DNA of 64,000 nucleotides from Halichondria panicea (lineage: Eukaryota; Porifera; Demospongiae; Suberitida; Halichondriidae), in contig NC_087393.1 in the NCBI RefSeq assembly GCF_963675165.1, positions 3,043,502 to 3,107,501 on the forward strand, in the 5' to 3' direction. Under the pieces are notes generated by a model. That model did no database searches and had not been told where the DNA came from. It saw nothing but the letters and a program-made list of their open reading frames with translations. Positions 21,941 to 33,814 of the stretch are shown here, piece after piece (positions within the stretch are counted from its first letter, which is position 1; each line of letters starts with the position of its first letter). The translations under genes and the position numbers were made by a program.

Positions 21941-22740
21941 GCATCATAAACTCTTGGTTCTATTTAACCATACTTTATTTAGTTCCTTGTCAGCGTCATC
22001 TCCAAGGATCAAGTTAAACGAAGTATTTATTTAATCACATGCCATGTACTGTACAGATGCAGTTCAGCGGATCTCTAAGAAAACAGTGCAGAAAAACTCT
22101 GCAGAAAAACTCACCTGCCATGTCTGATGTTGCATAGTAGTTTTGTACACGCTTAAAATGTTTGGAGGTCATGTGACCTTCAGCGATGGCGTTACAGTGT
22201 GATTAGCGTTACAGGAAGATAAAAAAGGAGGATTAAACAAATGTAGCCACACCCCCAAAATTGTGTTTGTGGTGCCGATGCGTATCATTTACAGGTGCTA
22301 ATTAAATATGCGTATTTCAATTTTCCGCATCATATCCGGGCGCCATAAATATGGTAGTGAGTTGCACTTCATAAATGCACTTTCTTCATAAAAAAAGTTG
22401 GGTGTGGCTGCACTTGTATGTATTCCAGAAATTGTAAAGTTGTATATTTCACTGTAGCTCCACCCCTGAAAGTCACATGACTTTAAAAACACATTCAACA
22501 TGTTCCTTAGACTACAAAGTTAAACTTTATATGTAACCATACAAAAGATATACTCACGTATACAAGAAATCCACAATATATCCCAATAATTAAGTGAGGC
22601 CAAAGCTAAACGAAATGTGTCTGTGTCTGTGTCTTGCTCAAGAGTAAGTTCTTCGAGTAAGTACTATAATTATAGTATCTTATCAAAACCGTTGCAGCCA
22701 GCTGAGTGATGAGTATAAATTACTATTTTGTTCTACATGT
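21941..22740. other. No gene recognised
   Basis: Short ORFs only. The segment TGTAGCCACACCCCCA is repeated imperfectly and inverted near 22402 and 22455, suggesting a small unclassified repeat. Confidence 0.3.
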
Positions 22741-22746
22741 AGTTTA

Positions 22747-23223
22747 ATGATACACCTCAAAATCAAGAAACCGGGACAAAGTCCTTGCCCTGAAAAATGG
22801 CTTGTTGATTCTGGGCTGGTAAGAATTATAATCACAGAAATAAGACATGTTCTATATGTACTACCTCCAGGTGGCAATCTTTCATGTATGGAAAATCAAT
22901 TGCTAATTGAAATTTTAAAATACAAAAATACAATTATCTTTGGTTACCTAAACCAGAAGTTTTCAACCAGTTCATGTTTATGCCAGGTTGAGTACTGCTT
23001 GGTAATTGTGTTCAACAAGAATGGATTCTTTCTCAGTAAAAACATATTTGTGAAGCTGGCTGATAGTTGTGTTGGCCCCGAATGGCCAAATACAGCACAC
23101 TTCCTAGCAGCAACTAAGTTCAGCTTGAAAACTCCCTTGTTTACTAACATATGTGACAGGCTCTGGGAAAAAGACCAGATTTATTATCTACTACCTCTCT
23201 GTAAAATAAATCCAACGCGTTAG
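22747..23223 (+). CDS. Unrecognised 158-codon ORF
   Basis: An uninterrupted frame starts at ATG 22747 and ends at TAG 23221-23223. The N-terminal half includes IKKPGQSPCPEKWLVDSG and the C-terminal half LADSCVGPEWPNTAHFLAA. I do not recognise a domain, signal peptide or membrane segment. Its 3' part overlaps the inverted match to the EnSpm upstream region, so it is more likely repeat-derived than a host gene. Codon-level evidence is weak. Confidence 0.25.
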   Translation: MIHLKIKKPGQSPCPEKWLVDSGLVRIIITEIRHVLYVLPPGGNLSCMENQLLIEILKYKNTIIFGYLNQKFSTSSCLCQVEYCLVIVFNKNGFFLSKNIFVKLADSCVGPEWPNTAHFLAATKFSLKTPLFTNICDRLWEKDQIYYLLPLCKINPTR

Positions 23224-23330
23224 CGCTTTGTCTAAGCAGCCCAATTTAGTGAAAAGAGGTATGTGCGCATATCAATGCATAGGCAATTCTTTGCTAAATC
23301 TCTGGTATCCATGCTACTGAGCGAACACTC
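23085..23330. repeat. Inverted partial copy of 16960-17300
   Basis: See the entry at 16960. Here the shared blocks are AAGAATTGCC reversed (AGGCAATTCTTTGCT) and GCGCTTTGTCTAAGCAG. Confidence 0.7.
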
Positions 23331-23339
23331 CTTCTGGAG

Positions 23340-25090
23340 TCGACTCCAGACTGCTTGTTGTTTAAGTGTTGTTTAAGCGCCTGTACCGTCGCACCTCTCC
23401 TCGCCAGTGCTCTGTAATGAAGTGCAACTGGTAGTAGGTGAAGTCATCGTCGCCACCAGTTTCAAGAAATACGACCACCTTAGGATGACGTTGTATGTTA
23501 AGGAACAATCAGAGTTAAGGAACAATCAGACACTCTTGGTGTCATCTTTGACGAGAAAGAGCTGTGATACACCCAGCGGGTCTGTCCCTGCAGAGACAAT
23601 GGTATCTGTACGACGGGTAGGTTACAGTGGAGCTTTTGGCTTCTACTTCCTGGGGACCAAATATTATCTAACTTTTTATGACCAACAGTAAGCGTCATAT
23701 AAAATCCCAGAGTCAAGATGGATTATGTATCAAGATGGATTATGTATCAGTTTTCTGTGCTAATCTCCTTCGAAGAAAGAAAGTTGCCTGTAATAACAAA
23801 CCTGGTTGTCTCATTATCCTGGTTGTCTCATTATAATAATTAATAATAAGCACCTGATGTCCAATGTATCTTGTACCATGAGCTTGGCGAACGAGGCCAT
23901 GGAAGTACATTGTCGGTGCTGGTACATTGCTCAGGTCCTATTGGAAAAAGTATAACTAGGGCATACGTATACATATACGCAGGCGCCTCGCGGGAAGCTC
24001 TGATTGAAATGAATTGATTACAATATTGAAAGTGGAACAAAATTGAATGAAAGCAACAAGTTTGGCTTTGGCTATGTGCTCTTCTGAAAAGGTAAGCAAA
24101 ACTAGCATTATTAGCATTATTTTGGAAAATCAAGACACACAAACACACTAACACACTACGTATTAGCAAGCAACCAAACCTACCCAACCTTGCTTTCCTC
24201 CTGTCTCGTCGAAGGTTCCATGGTGCTCTTGGTTCCATGGTGCTCTTGCTGCCTTCCAATTACCGAAAGACGCGCATCGCAACTGTTGCTATAAGACTCA
24301 GGCGCTAGGCAACAGAGCAACCCCTCCCCCTTTTACTACAACTTCGATATGCAATCACTATACACAAATGCCAAGGCCAAACACTGCAAAAGGCATCGGG
24401 AAATCTGAGCTTGCTGCCGGTTGCACATTTGTAGCAATTTCACGTATTCATCCAATGCTATTTCAAAGACTGAAAGCTATATCTAGTGGTAAAAACTTCA
24501 CCATTCGCCTACAAGAACAAGAGAGACTAAACACATTGCAATCAACCACTATTACTTTTGACATTTTCATGATGATAATTATTGTTTGCAGTAAAGGTCA
24601 TTTCACGCATGCGCACTTCCCACGTGTACTTCCCACGTGTAAAGCCAAGCCACGTGTAAAGCCAAGCCATCTTGACAAGTGAGTGAACTCCTCTATCTGC
24701 TTCCATCCCTGCCTAAAGACTGAAGAATAACCATGGCATCCCGGAAAAGACTCTTCGAAGAATATGACAGCCTGGCTACGGTTAAATCACCAGTCAAAGC
24801 AGCGAAACTCCATGGCATCTCATGATCGATCATTACCTGAGTTTGCATGCAGCAAAATAACTTATAGCTTTGGCATCTGGCCGCAGGTGCAATTATACTC
24901 CAACTCCAATTATATCCATGGATCCCGACCTGAGTGTGCTAGCACACTCAAAGGAAAACTATACAAGTTATAGTCGTGTCCTCAGGTAAGACAAAATAAA
25001 ATGATGTTTGAAAAAATGTCATGCTATAACGTTAGCTTTGATGAAGTGAAATGTCTACTATCGGGTTTCCAGAGCCTAGCAACCATATAC
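23340..25090. other. No gene recognised
   Basis: ORFs of 60-140 codons on either strand lack recognisable motifs. Tandem CACGTGTAAAGCCAAGCC units at about 24648-24670. Confidence 0.35.
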
Positions 25091-25945
25091 CAATAGAATG
25101 CCCATACAACAAGGAGTGTTGCCATAACAACCACGGTTATTACTAGACTGGCGGTGACAGCCGCCCGAGCGTGTAGCGCGAGCGACTGGCAAACTGCCTA
25201 TCAGTCACTCGTCTCAGCGGAAGTGTAATAGATCGTATGACACTACTAAACATGAATATCGTTATAGATAATGTGGTTAAATTTTGCTATGAGATTCAGC
25301 TACTATGGAATGCACTGAATCCCCTGAAGTGTAAGTGCGGTTACAATTACAGGGCTAATATGACGTTGAGCAATCTGATAGGCTGCAATGCTCGTTGCAG
25401 CTGAGACGAGTGACTGATAGACAGTTTGCCAGTCCCTCGCGGTACACGAGGGGCTGTCGCCGCCAGTCTAGGTTATTACGCTCACCCGTTTTTATCATTT
25501 TAAATGCTCGGCCAGCGGTGAGACAAAATTTTTTTTTTATGGATCAGTCTATCATATTATGGTATAAAGGCTTGACTAAGCTTGATTTTCACATCATATG
25601 AATGTAACAGTGCCAAGATAATTATATCAATTTGAAGTACAATACCTACATGTATTACTATATCGGTGAACGATCTATGAAATTTACAAGCAGACTGTTC
25701 ATTACTGCTAATTTAGCTATACTATACTTACACTACTGATATTCTAGCTATACTATACTACTTGCCAGAGTCACACAGTGAGCCGGTCTTTCACCGTCCT
25801 GGTCCATAGCGCTAGCGTCTAGGTCCATGTCATGCATGTCCTCAGTCCCAGACATAAAGCTGGTAGCCTTTGGGAGGTATCCTACTATCCCCTCTCCTTT
25901 GTCATCACCATCGCCATTGCTGTCCTCAAGCTGTTCAAGCATAAG
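25091..25945. repeat. Dispersed repeat shared with 55060-55740
   Basis: The part flanking the MITE (25091-25143 and 25480-25590, ending near GGCTTGACTAAG) matches 55590-55740 as reverse complement. The part 25665-25900 (GGTGAACGATCTATGAAATT ... TTTGGGAGGTATCCTAC) matches 55203-55444 in direct orientation. A minus-strand acidic ORF (25748-25942, with SGTEDMHDMDLD) is shared in part and may be the N-terminus of a transposon protein. Confidence 0.7.
25144..25470. mobile_element. MITE with TAGACTGGCGG ends and 9-bp TSD
   Basis: Inverted repeats of about 75 bp begin TAGACTGGCGGTGACAG and end CTGTCGCCGCCAGTCTA. GGTTATTAC is repeated on both sides (25135-25143 and 25471-25479). The uninterrupted sequence with a single GGTTATTAC is present in inverted orientation at about 55690-55705, which serves as an empty site. 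A 9-bp duplication points to Mutator-like mobilisation. Confidence 0.92.
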
Positions 25946-25949
25946 TAAA

Positions 25950-27190
25950 CAACCTAGCCATAGCTATAAACTTCGTGCGGTAAGATGCTAATGACATTTT
26001 AACATAGCAACGTGGCTTGGAACTAAATTGCACGTGAGCTCTTCCTCTATACAGGTAGTTTGAGCTACTTCCTAAGTATCGCAGAATTAGAATTTCGCAA
26101 AAAAAGTCACTATTGCGGGCGGCCCGTGGCGGTTAAAGGGTTAAAAACTTGTGTTTTAAGTTTTAAAGAGACGTTGGAAAACAGGTAAATTGCATGCATG
26201 CATGCAGCAATTGTCACCACCGAAAGAACGTGCCAGAACATTGTTGTTAGAAGATAGTTCAGGTGGTGAGCGATAACATGCACGTCATGACATTGAAATG
26301 TAAACCCACACCAACGCCCATTGTTGATATAATTATATAGGGTCTGTTAACCGTAACGGCCACTCTAGTGGTCATAGTCAATTTCAAAAATTCATTGTGC
26401 CCACTGTGTTGGAGCTATGCACACGCTGTAGGTACCAGCGCGTTGTATCTTTAATATGCTGCCTCGAGGTACGCTTTGTACAGTAATGTTTGATAATGTT
26501 TCAAGATCTTCGTAGTACAATCTCAGTGAGATTCTGAAGTAGCTAGACAGTGAGAATATCGATGCCTTGTTGAGTGAGAGGACTGTGACTGCTAGACTAT
26601 ACAGCTGAGGAAGAAGCTCTTGCGATGGAACAATCTGGTAAGTCTAGAGTAGCTGTATTTAGGTACAGCAGTGAGTACAGCAGTGGACATCATGAGCCAC
26701 CATTGAACTTGTAACCTGTGTGTAGGTGAAGAAATGTAGGTGAAGAAAACATTTCCCGGTACGAGATTGAACCACGTCACCGTGAGAACATTGTCTTTAG
26801 CCACTCTACTCTGTGCCTTCATACAATTTTATTTGTGTATATAGTTGTGAATGTTTGTAAACAATGCTAATTAGTAGGGGTGGTCAGTTGCTAAGGTAAC
26901 GAAGATGGTGTCAAGATCAATGTAGGTTAAAAAAAAAAAGAAAATTTTTATTTATTTATTATTCTGTTTTAATTAATTAAAACAACGGGGAATCGCTCCT
27001 TCGTTTTGGAGTTGGAGCCATACCATCCACCAGCTTGTTTCCTCCTCCTCCGTCCTCATCGTCACTCGCGTCTACGCAACTGTCAACACAGAAAACCAAA
27101 AAATGTTAAACTACAATGTCTGATTCTATTCAGATCAAGGCTAGCGGGATCAAGGCTAGCGGCCATGTCTCTGCCCGGATCCGTCCAGAT
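25950..27190. other. No gene recognised
   Basis: AT-rich. Contains GCATGCATGCATGCA (26192) and A/T tracts near 26930. Confidence 0.4.
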
Positions 27191-27192
27191 TT

Positions 27193-27330
27193 CAATACCA
27201 ACAAAATTTACAAAATTTACACTATGTTCATGCTGCTGTTCATACTTTTCTTTTTCTTATTAAATTATGCTAATTACGACTAATTAGTCCCATAGTCCCT
27301 GTGATGACGTCATGCCACTTTCGAAGAAGG
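27193..27330. mobile_element. TIR element fragment (2-bp-TSD family)
   Basis: AAATTTACACTATGTTCATG, AATTATGCTAATTA, TTAGTCCCAT and TGATGACGTCATGCCAC match the internal left part of the elements at 32.7, 36.4, 47.3 and 51.1 kb. Both outer ends are missing. Confidence 0.7.
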
Positions 27331-27990
27331 TACTAGGTACTAGTATAAAATACATAATCATGGCTATGGTACAACTAGAGCACTGAAGTATGTATGACTG
27401 AGCTGTGTGGCTATACAGAACTGAATAAAATGTTGACTCAGGAGGAGTTGTAGTGGTACATGAGATGGAGTGTGGCAGTAATCTATAATTCATCAGTTCA
27501 TTGACAATGACACTATAACCAAGGGAAGATCTAGAAGAGAGGGAGCAGAGTTGGCGGATGGCAGATGATTAACGTTTGAACTCTGCTAGCTACGTGTACT
27601 GCCCTCTCCTCTCTTTTCTCTCTTTCTTGCTATAACGAGAAATTTAATACGTAGATCTGATCCTCAGCAATTTACTTAACTCTTCTATCTAACACTGGCA
27701 ATGTAGTACAGATGAGTAACCTAACTACTGTATACTTCGGCACAAAAATAAAAGCCGCAATAGTTATGGGTCACTCATTACGTCACTCATTACGCAAAAT
27801 TACTGTAGTAATTAAAAAGCGGGCTCAGGTTGGTGTTGACCCGTAAGCCAGAACAAGAGTCAACACGGTAATAATTATTATTACACAAGTATGTTATATA
27901 GCCAGCCTCTCTGCAATCTATATTAAAGTCTGACCTCTCAGGCTAGACTAGCAATACACAATTGACACATCGACACCTGTATGTCTATAG
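27331..27990. other. No gene recognised
   Basis: AT-rich with short ORFs only. Confidence 0.35.
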
Positions 27991-27991
27991 C

Positions 27992-28262
27992 TAGCCTCCC
28001 TTCATAGAAAAGAAGGCCTGCTATCGAGTGCTTGTGCATACAGAGAAAAAGTCATACACAGAGTAAAATGCAGTAGTATATCAGTAGCAGTAGTATAACA
28101 TGTTAAATCGGCGTGGCCTGTCCATATGTCATATGTCATCCACACTGTTGCAGGCTGTGATTCCTTCAATCCACTTCCTTTTGTGATGTCATAGATGTTA
28201 TCCAAAGCTCCCCAGATACCGGGGGCGCATGCGTAAGCAGTCGATACCATGCCCACTTCCGC
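27992..28262. mobile_element. 9-bp-TSD MITE (TAGCCTC family), truncated
   Basis: It starts TAGCCTCCCTTCATAG and shares AAGGCCTGCTATCGA, GGCGTGGCCTGTCCATAT, TCCACACTGTTGCAGGCTGTGA and GCGCATGCG with the full copies at 33038-33609 and 51465-52097. The right end fades near 28262, so no duplication can be read. Confidence 0.75.
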
Positions 28263-28264
28263 AG

Positions 28265-29440
28265 CCTGCTTCTCACAAACATGTCATTATGAACCATTAA
28301 TGAGCAGTAGGTGTAACCAGTAGGTGTGCCCCAAGGTGCGTGGAATACTGTGTTTTGCACTGTTAGTCATTACTCATAACTTTCTTTATGTCTCTACCAG
28401 CTCCCATACGGAGGTATAGCAAGTCAATAATATATACACTAATATATACACTAACAGCTGAGCTAGCAAATTAATTTTTTTTTTTGCTGAATAGACACAC
28501 TACAGAACCGCTACAGAACCGCGACAAGCAACTTGCAAAACTCTCGGATACTCCAGGATACTCCAGGTTACAAATCCTGCTAGGGTACATTCATACACTA
28601 GCCTAAAGCACAGACTATGATAGCAGCTTTGTGGAACTTGAACATAGCACCATTGGTTGCGGGTGTCACTCTTCTCTGGGCAGTGAAACTATTACGATCT
28701 GTAGAACTTGATTTGCTTATACACTCTCACTTATACACTCTCACAAATTCGCGTCAGTAACAAGAAGATATAGAAGTTTTTTAATAGCATTCCTGTCCGA
28801 ACCAGGTTAGTGGCACACGAATGCATGGCAACGTTAAGCAACTTCCTCGAGAGTTTCATCAAAAACTACGCACGTGCTCATGGTGCTGGTGCTCGTGGTC
28901 TACAGCCGTGTGGCAGGACACAGGGACAAGGATCTCACGAAAGGCTGCGAGGGAGCAAGTCTCCGCTCCAGGTATGGCGTGCACGTGCACGTGCATTTTA
29001 CATTGTGATAATATTTTGCAGGCACTAAAATTCCCTCAAGATCATGGTTAAGGTTAAGTCTCCAATTTTGGCCCAAAAGTGCTCATGCTAAATCAAAATT
29101 TCACTACACTGGACACTTCAATGTGGTCCAAGCCCGTCAGTTCCGAAAATCGTATGAAGATGCCGCTGCTGTGTTTCGATATCAGATGCTGTTTGTTACG
29201 GAGGTGATGCATCATAAACACCGAATCAAAGTTGGTGAACCCAAGTATCCTGCTGCTCCATGCTAGTGATGCACGAGACTGATAACGCACAAGTAGTTGA
29301 TTTGCTTTCCTGTACCATCATTACACACACCGCACACCGCATTTTCGAGGAGCCTTGAGGCAATAGTGAGCTATTCTTGGCTTCACATATTACACACACC
29401 GCATTTTCGAGGAGCCTTGAGGCAATAGTGAGCTATTCTT
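28265..29440. other. No gene recognised
   Basis: Includes a direct duplication of about 57 bp (CACACCGCATTTTCGAGGAG ... GGCTTCACAT at about 29335-29390 and 29395-29450). Confidence 0.4.
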
Positions 29441-29444
29441 GGCT

Positions 29445-29640
29445 TCACATCGTTCCTTCTTGCTGACTCAACGGCAACATCACAGAGACTTGTTCCAGAT
29501 GGTCTTGAGCTATTGTCAGTCTTCTTTGCCTCTCTTCCTCAGGAAAACAACTAGACTTTGGTTCCTGGCTTGCTACAGGGTTTTGCAGAATCTTTGCAAC
29601 AGCTTGTTTATTGACTTCCAAATAAGGCATCAACCACATT
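29445..29640 (-). pseudogene. Inverted fragment of the 29.7-31.3 kb ORF
   Basis: The minus strand reads VNKQAVAKILQNPVASQEPK. A 29-bp stretch of it is identical, as reverse complement, to about 31205-31233, where the + strand reads TVAKILQNPVTE. I do not know the protein. Confidence 0.4.
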
Positions 29641-29705
29641 TGTACCTAATTACAATCACGCGTTTGTGCATTAATTAGAATACTGTGCTACAGAGATCTA
29701 AAGCT

Positions 29706-30330
29706 AAAGCTAGTTATAGCAAGATGGACGCCTGGAAGACTGGCAGACTGGCATGCCTTGGCCCTCTCCTCTCCTGTATCAGCAAACTAGGCCTACAGCT
29801 CCCACAAACTACCTACAACAAATCCAGCACTTTCAAGGCACAAACAGCCCGCGTTTCACTCTCATGTCAGACAAAGAGCTAGAGGAAGGTTCAAGCAGTT
29901 ACAGTTATCTTGAGAAAATAATTAATCCCATAAAGAAGAGTGACTTCGTAGTTAGAATGTGGCATGGTATCTCTGAAACCTTCACATCTCCAGCTTTGTT
30001 GAAAGAGAAGCTACAAGAAGCTACAAGAAGCCTTCCCCCAGGAAATTTCTTTCACTGCTGATTGTCAGATGGGCTACTTTGTAAAAAGTAATACCAAACG
30101 ATGGATCGTAGAAAAAAAGGATTTAAGTGTCATGTACGATAATGGCTCAGATATCACTCTGTGGTGTGATGGAATTCGTGAGAGCGGTAATACTGGAGGT
30201 GAGCCACCTTCCAAAAAGAGAAAAACTGATGGCCAGGCCAGGCTGTTGTCTCAGACACAAAGCTGAGATTGTGGGCCAAACTTATCAGCAAAGGACGATA
30301 TGATGACGTCCCTCTACGTCCCTCCACTGC
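29706..30330 (+). pseudogene. Unrecognised transposon-type ORF, interrupted
   Basis: Consecutive + strand frames carry LMSDKELEEGSSSYSYLEKI, SDFVVRMWHGISETF, a block around YFVKSNTKRWIVEKKDLSV, then SGNTGGEPPSKKRKTDGQA (a nuclear-localisation-like KKRK), and KLISKGRYDD. Frame changes coincide with short tandem duplications (for example AAGCTACAAG twice at about 30009). The continuation TVAKILQNPVTE appears at about 31200 after a Tc1-type fragment, so the ORF seems split by that insertion. I do not recognise a domain; the repeats and breaks suggest a mobile-element protein. Confidence 0.4.
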
Positions 30331-30399
30331 AAGATTACTCTTATGATGTATCGAAGCATTATCTAATACAACACTATAACACTATGAGGATTGCTGCCA

Positions 30400-31077
30400 T
30401 TAAATGGCTTTAATTGTTGGAGCAAAGATTGGCGAACATAGTGCTGACACAGAAGTAGTATATGTGTAACAGTCCAGAAGGCCTTCCATAGATATAGCTG
30501 CAATAGCAGAAACTCTTTGCCCGCGCACAAGTAGCTTAGTTGATACAGCAGGTCTGCCCCTTATGCTGTATCCATATCTCCTCAAGCAAGCAGTTCCTTC
30601 TGTCTGCTCCAGTTTCATCTACAAAAACAAACATTTGAGGGTGGCCACGAAAAACTTGCATGTCAAGGAGGTACTCTGCCCTCAGTAATTCACTCCTCTG
30701 CTTTGCTACGAGTACCATCTTTTGCCGTGTGATGTTCAAGCTCTTCCAAATTGTGCTGGTGTCCACATTGGTTCCAATTAGAGTCTGCTGTATCTCACAT
30801 AGAAACACTGCTGGAGTCTCAGCAATTGTTTCCAAGATGATGATTTTGTCTATCTCTGTTAAACTAGCTGTTCCAGTGTTTGGAGGATATATTTTCTTTT
30901 CAACATTGCCAGAAGTATTGAACAAAGATACAGTTCTGCTCACTGTAGATAAGTCAACACAGAGATTTTGTGCTACAGTTCGACATGACTTTTTCAACCC
31001 TTCTACTTGGTAAACAATCCGCCATCTGAGGTCAGCTGAGTAAGCCTTAGTTCGCTTTGGCTCGCAAGACATTTTGA
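30400..31077 (-). pseudogene. Tc1/mariner-type transposase, 3' truncated and frameshifted
   Basis: The minus strand starts at ATG 31075 with a basic lead, then a helix-turn-helix pair (AYSADLRWRIVYQVEG ... LCVDLSTVSRTVSLF), a linker with GTASLTEID and DTSTIWKSL, and the first catalytic Asp in MFVFVDETGADRRN (about 30620). A frameshift near 30590 moves the reading to a frame carrying RRYGYSIRGRPAVS and RISAIAAI-like sequence to about 30470. The second Asp and the Glu are missing. It lies inside the ORF at 29706-31280, in opposite orientation. Confidence 0.7.
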
Positions 31078-31189
31078 ATTTCCCACTCAGGTCTACGGGA
31101 TTCGTTTTCAAGCCGCCCTCGAGGCCTGTAATCGAGGCTATTACCATAGTAAAATCTAATTATGGTTACTCATTAGTAACCACAGTGTA

Positions 31190-32300
31190 CATAGGCTTTC
31201 ACAACACTGTTGCAAAGATTCTGCAAAACCCTGTAACTGAGATAATATGTGGAAGCAATTGTACGCTTCTTTGTGAGTGACATCAGAGTGCCTTCGTTAT
31301 TCTGCAGCCAAGCCAACATCTTTGCGGAGATACTTCTCAGTTTCATCCCAAAGTGCCCAAAGTGCCCTCAATAACATCAGGGTCCTCCATGTCGGTCCTC
31401 CATGTCGAGAAATAACTGCACTCTGTCCTTTTCATCAAGAGTTGAAGCAGCAGATGCATCACCTAGTTGTAGCTCTTAAGAACAAGCAATGAAAAACCAT
31501 GCAAACACACATTAGCATACATGTAGGCTAAAGAAATTACTCACAGCTTCTGACGAAGAGCCTCCGCAACAAGCTGACAGTCCCAGATGACATGTCCCAA
31601 CACAGATATTATGTTTTTTTTGTCTAAATTGTTTTGTGTGTACCTAAGTTATTGCCATGAGCGTAGGTCACAAGCGCAGCAAGAAAAGGTAGTCCATGGT
31701 CTTTCAATGTTTTAAGGTAGTTGTACTTCCCGCTTGATGTTGTTGGCAAGAAGTTTCTACCGGCAGGTATTCGTAGTCATCACATTCTTCACAAAGTTCA
31801 TTGAGAAGTGGCTCAGGATTACTGCATTGTGGTATAAACTGAAAGGATATGTTTTCTGCTACTTTCCTAACAGGTGAAAGTCGTGACTGGTTGAGGCAAC
31901 TTTTCTTGGAGCTTCTTTGCAAGTATTCAGAATACTTGTGAATAGATTGAATGTAGACCAAGGTTCCAGTAGTGTGCCTGCAGGCAGTCAAAAAGGTGGC
32001 TACTGAGTTCACTCTGTGACATATTTTGTCCTTGTCTTTTTCGATGTTTCGATAATTCTGGTCGATTGTAATTCACAAATTGCTTGGAAAAACTGGGAAA
32101 AGGGAAGCCTTGATAAGCAAGGTGCCTAGTACCAGCTGTCCACTTGCATTCTTTTCCTCTTAAGACATCTGAGGTTTTTGGTTCGGCGATCAGGTCTGGC
32201 ATACAATTCTGGCTACTCAGCTCCCTCTGGGCTACATCCCTTACATTCACCTAGAGAGAAAGTACGTCAACAGTGTTCATTGAATTGTTAAATTTTGGTA
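31190..32300. other. Short unrecognised ORFs
   Basis: The minus strand has open stretches at 31704-32012 and 31927-32250 without known motifs, in overlapping frames. A fragment of the 29.7-kb ORF lies at 31195-31280. Nothing else is supported. Confidence 0.3.
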
Positions 32301-32700
32301 GCGCACCTGTGTTTGTGTTGCTTGTGGGAGCTCCACAGTGTACTTGACATGCCTCCCAAACATAGAAACTACATTGTCCACCAGATCCAAGGTTTCTTTG
32401 CTTGTTTCAACACATAATATTATAGTGGATCAAAGTAGTCACAGCCTACTACATGTCGATTGTAAAACGAAGGTGAGAGATGGAAGGGAACATTCAGCTA
32501 TCTTTTTTGATGCGGCACAATACAAAGAGTAATTTAGCAGACCCATTAGCTTTTTTTCTATAAATTGCAATCTAACTGCCATGTGTGTTGTCTTGTGATC
32601 TATCACATGATACACCCACAAGTAGGTGTGGCTAATGAAAATAATGGAGTGATGTCATAATAATGAGTTGAGGCAGTGAAATTTGATAACCAGACATTGA
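32300..32700. other. No gene recognised
   Basis: AT-rich, no supported feature. Confidence 0.35.
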
Positions 32701-32701
32701 T

Positions 32702-33814
32702 TAACATTGGCCTAAACTATGTTCAACACTATGTTCATACTGTATTATTTGCAATATACATGCTGCATCAAAGTGATCCAAAATGAATTCCAAAAAACTA
32801 ATTAGCTTAATTCAATTATGCTAATTAGTCCCATAAATGGTGATGACGTCATGCCACTTTCAGAAAGAGAAGTGCGCGCCAAGATCAAGCTTCAAAAAGA
32901 AGGCTAGATGAACATCTCATAGTATCCTACACAAATGGCTAGCATAGCTAAGAAAGTTTTGGACATTTTTACAAGGAAACATAATCATAACAACATACTC
33001 TATCTTTTGAGGGCAAACAGCTACTCTTACCTTGTTTTAGCCTCGATTCCAGGCCGCTAAGAGAGGGCCTGGTATCGACTGTTTGCGCATGCGCCACCTA
33101 TTACCCAGAAAGTGGGTAATTCGGATACCATTGTATTTTGCTCAGTAAAACAATGACGTCACAACGAACGGAAGTGGATTGAAGAAAGTGGATAGAAGTG
33201 TGATTGTAGCCCGTGTGATAGCATTCTAATAGCTACCCTTAGCCTACTATGTTAACAAAGGACTCACAGCCTGCAACAGTGTGGATAACAATCCTCTGAA
33301 CGGAGGGGAAGGCTGACAATAGCCTATATGATAGGCCACGCCCATCTGACATTAACCTTGGTGAAAGTCGACTCTATCAGAAAGAAATTGCTGCTGTAAC
33401 CAATACAGCTCTGTCTCTAACTAGCTAGCTATATAGCTCTGTGTCTGACTTTATGAACAGTATTCTTTGTCTGTATATGTTATTCAGGATATAATTCGGG
33501 TAAAAATTCAGTTTAATGGGAAACATTACGGGAATATTATCCAATAATTTTGCGCATGCGCAAGCAGTCAGTAGCAGGCCTAATTGTTTAGGCCTTGAGA
33601 AGGAGGCTAACCTTGTTTAAGTCCGCCGTATTTGTTGCCAAAGATAATCTAGCTAAGCAAATACATTATGAATAACCACATGCAATGAATAACATTAATA
33701 AGCATTATGAATCTCATTAACACTACATGATCTACATTACATGATCTACATAAAATGTTGGCATGTTGGCAATTAATCTTATCAGTGCCTGACCCAGGCC
33801 TTAACTGCGCAGAG
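32702..33814. mobile_element. TIR element (2-bp-TSD family) holding a MITE
   Basis: The left end is worn, but AATTAGCTTAATTCAATTATG, GATGACGTCATGCCACTTTC and the right end GACCCAGGCCTTAACTGCGCAGAG agree with the copies at 36.4, 40.8-47.5 and 51.1 kb. It is interrupted at 33038-33609 by a 9-bp-TSD MITE. No transposase is encoded. Confidence 0.85.
33038..33609. mobile_element. 9-bp-TSD MITE (TAGCCTC...GAGGCTA family), copy A
   Basis: The element begins TAGCCTCGATTCCAGGCC and ends AAGGAGGCTA. ACCTTGTTT is repeated at 33029-33037 and 33610-33618. The related TIR element at 40819 has this site once (reverse complement near 41036), proving the insertion. Subterminal TGCGCATGCGC palindromes lie near both ends. 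There is no ORF. Confidence 0.93.

Noticed and set aside
23840-24259. 139-codon minus-strand ORF
   Set aside because: Composition and lack of motifs suggest chance; no splice or homology support.
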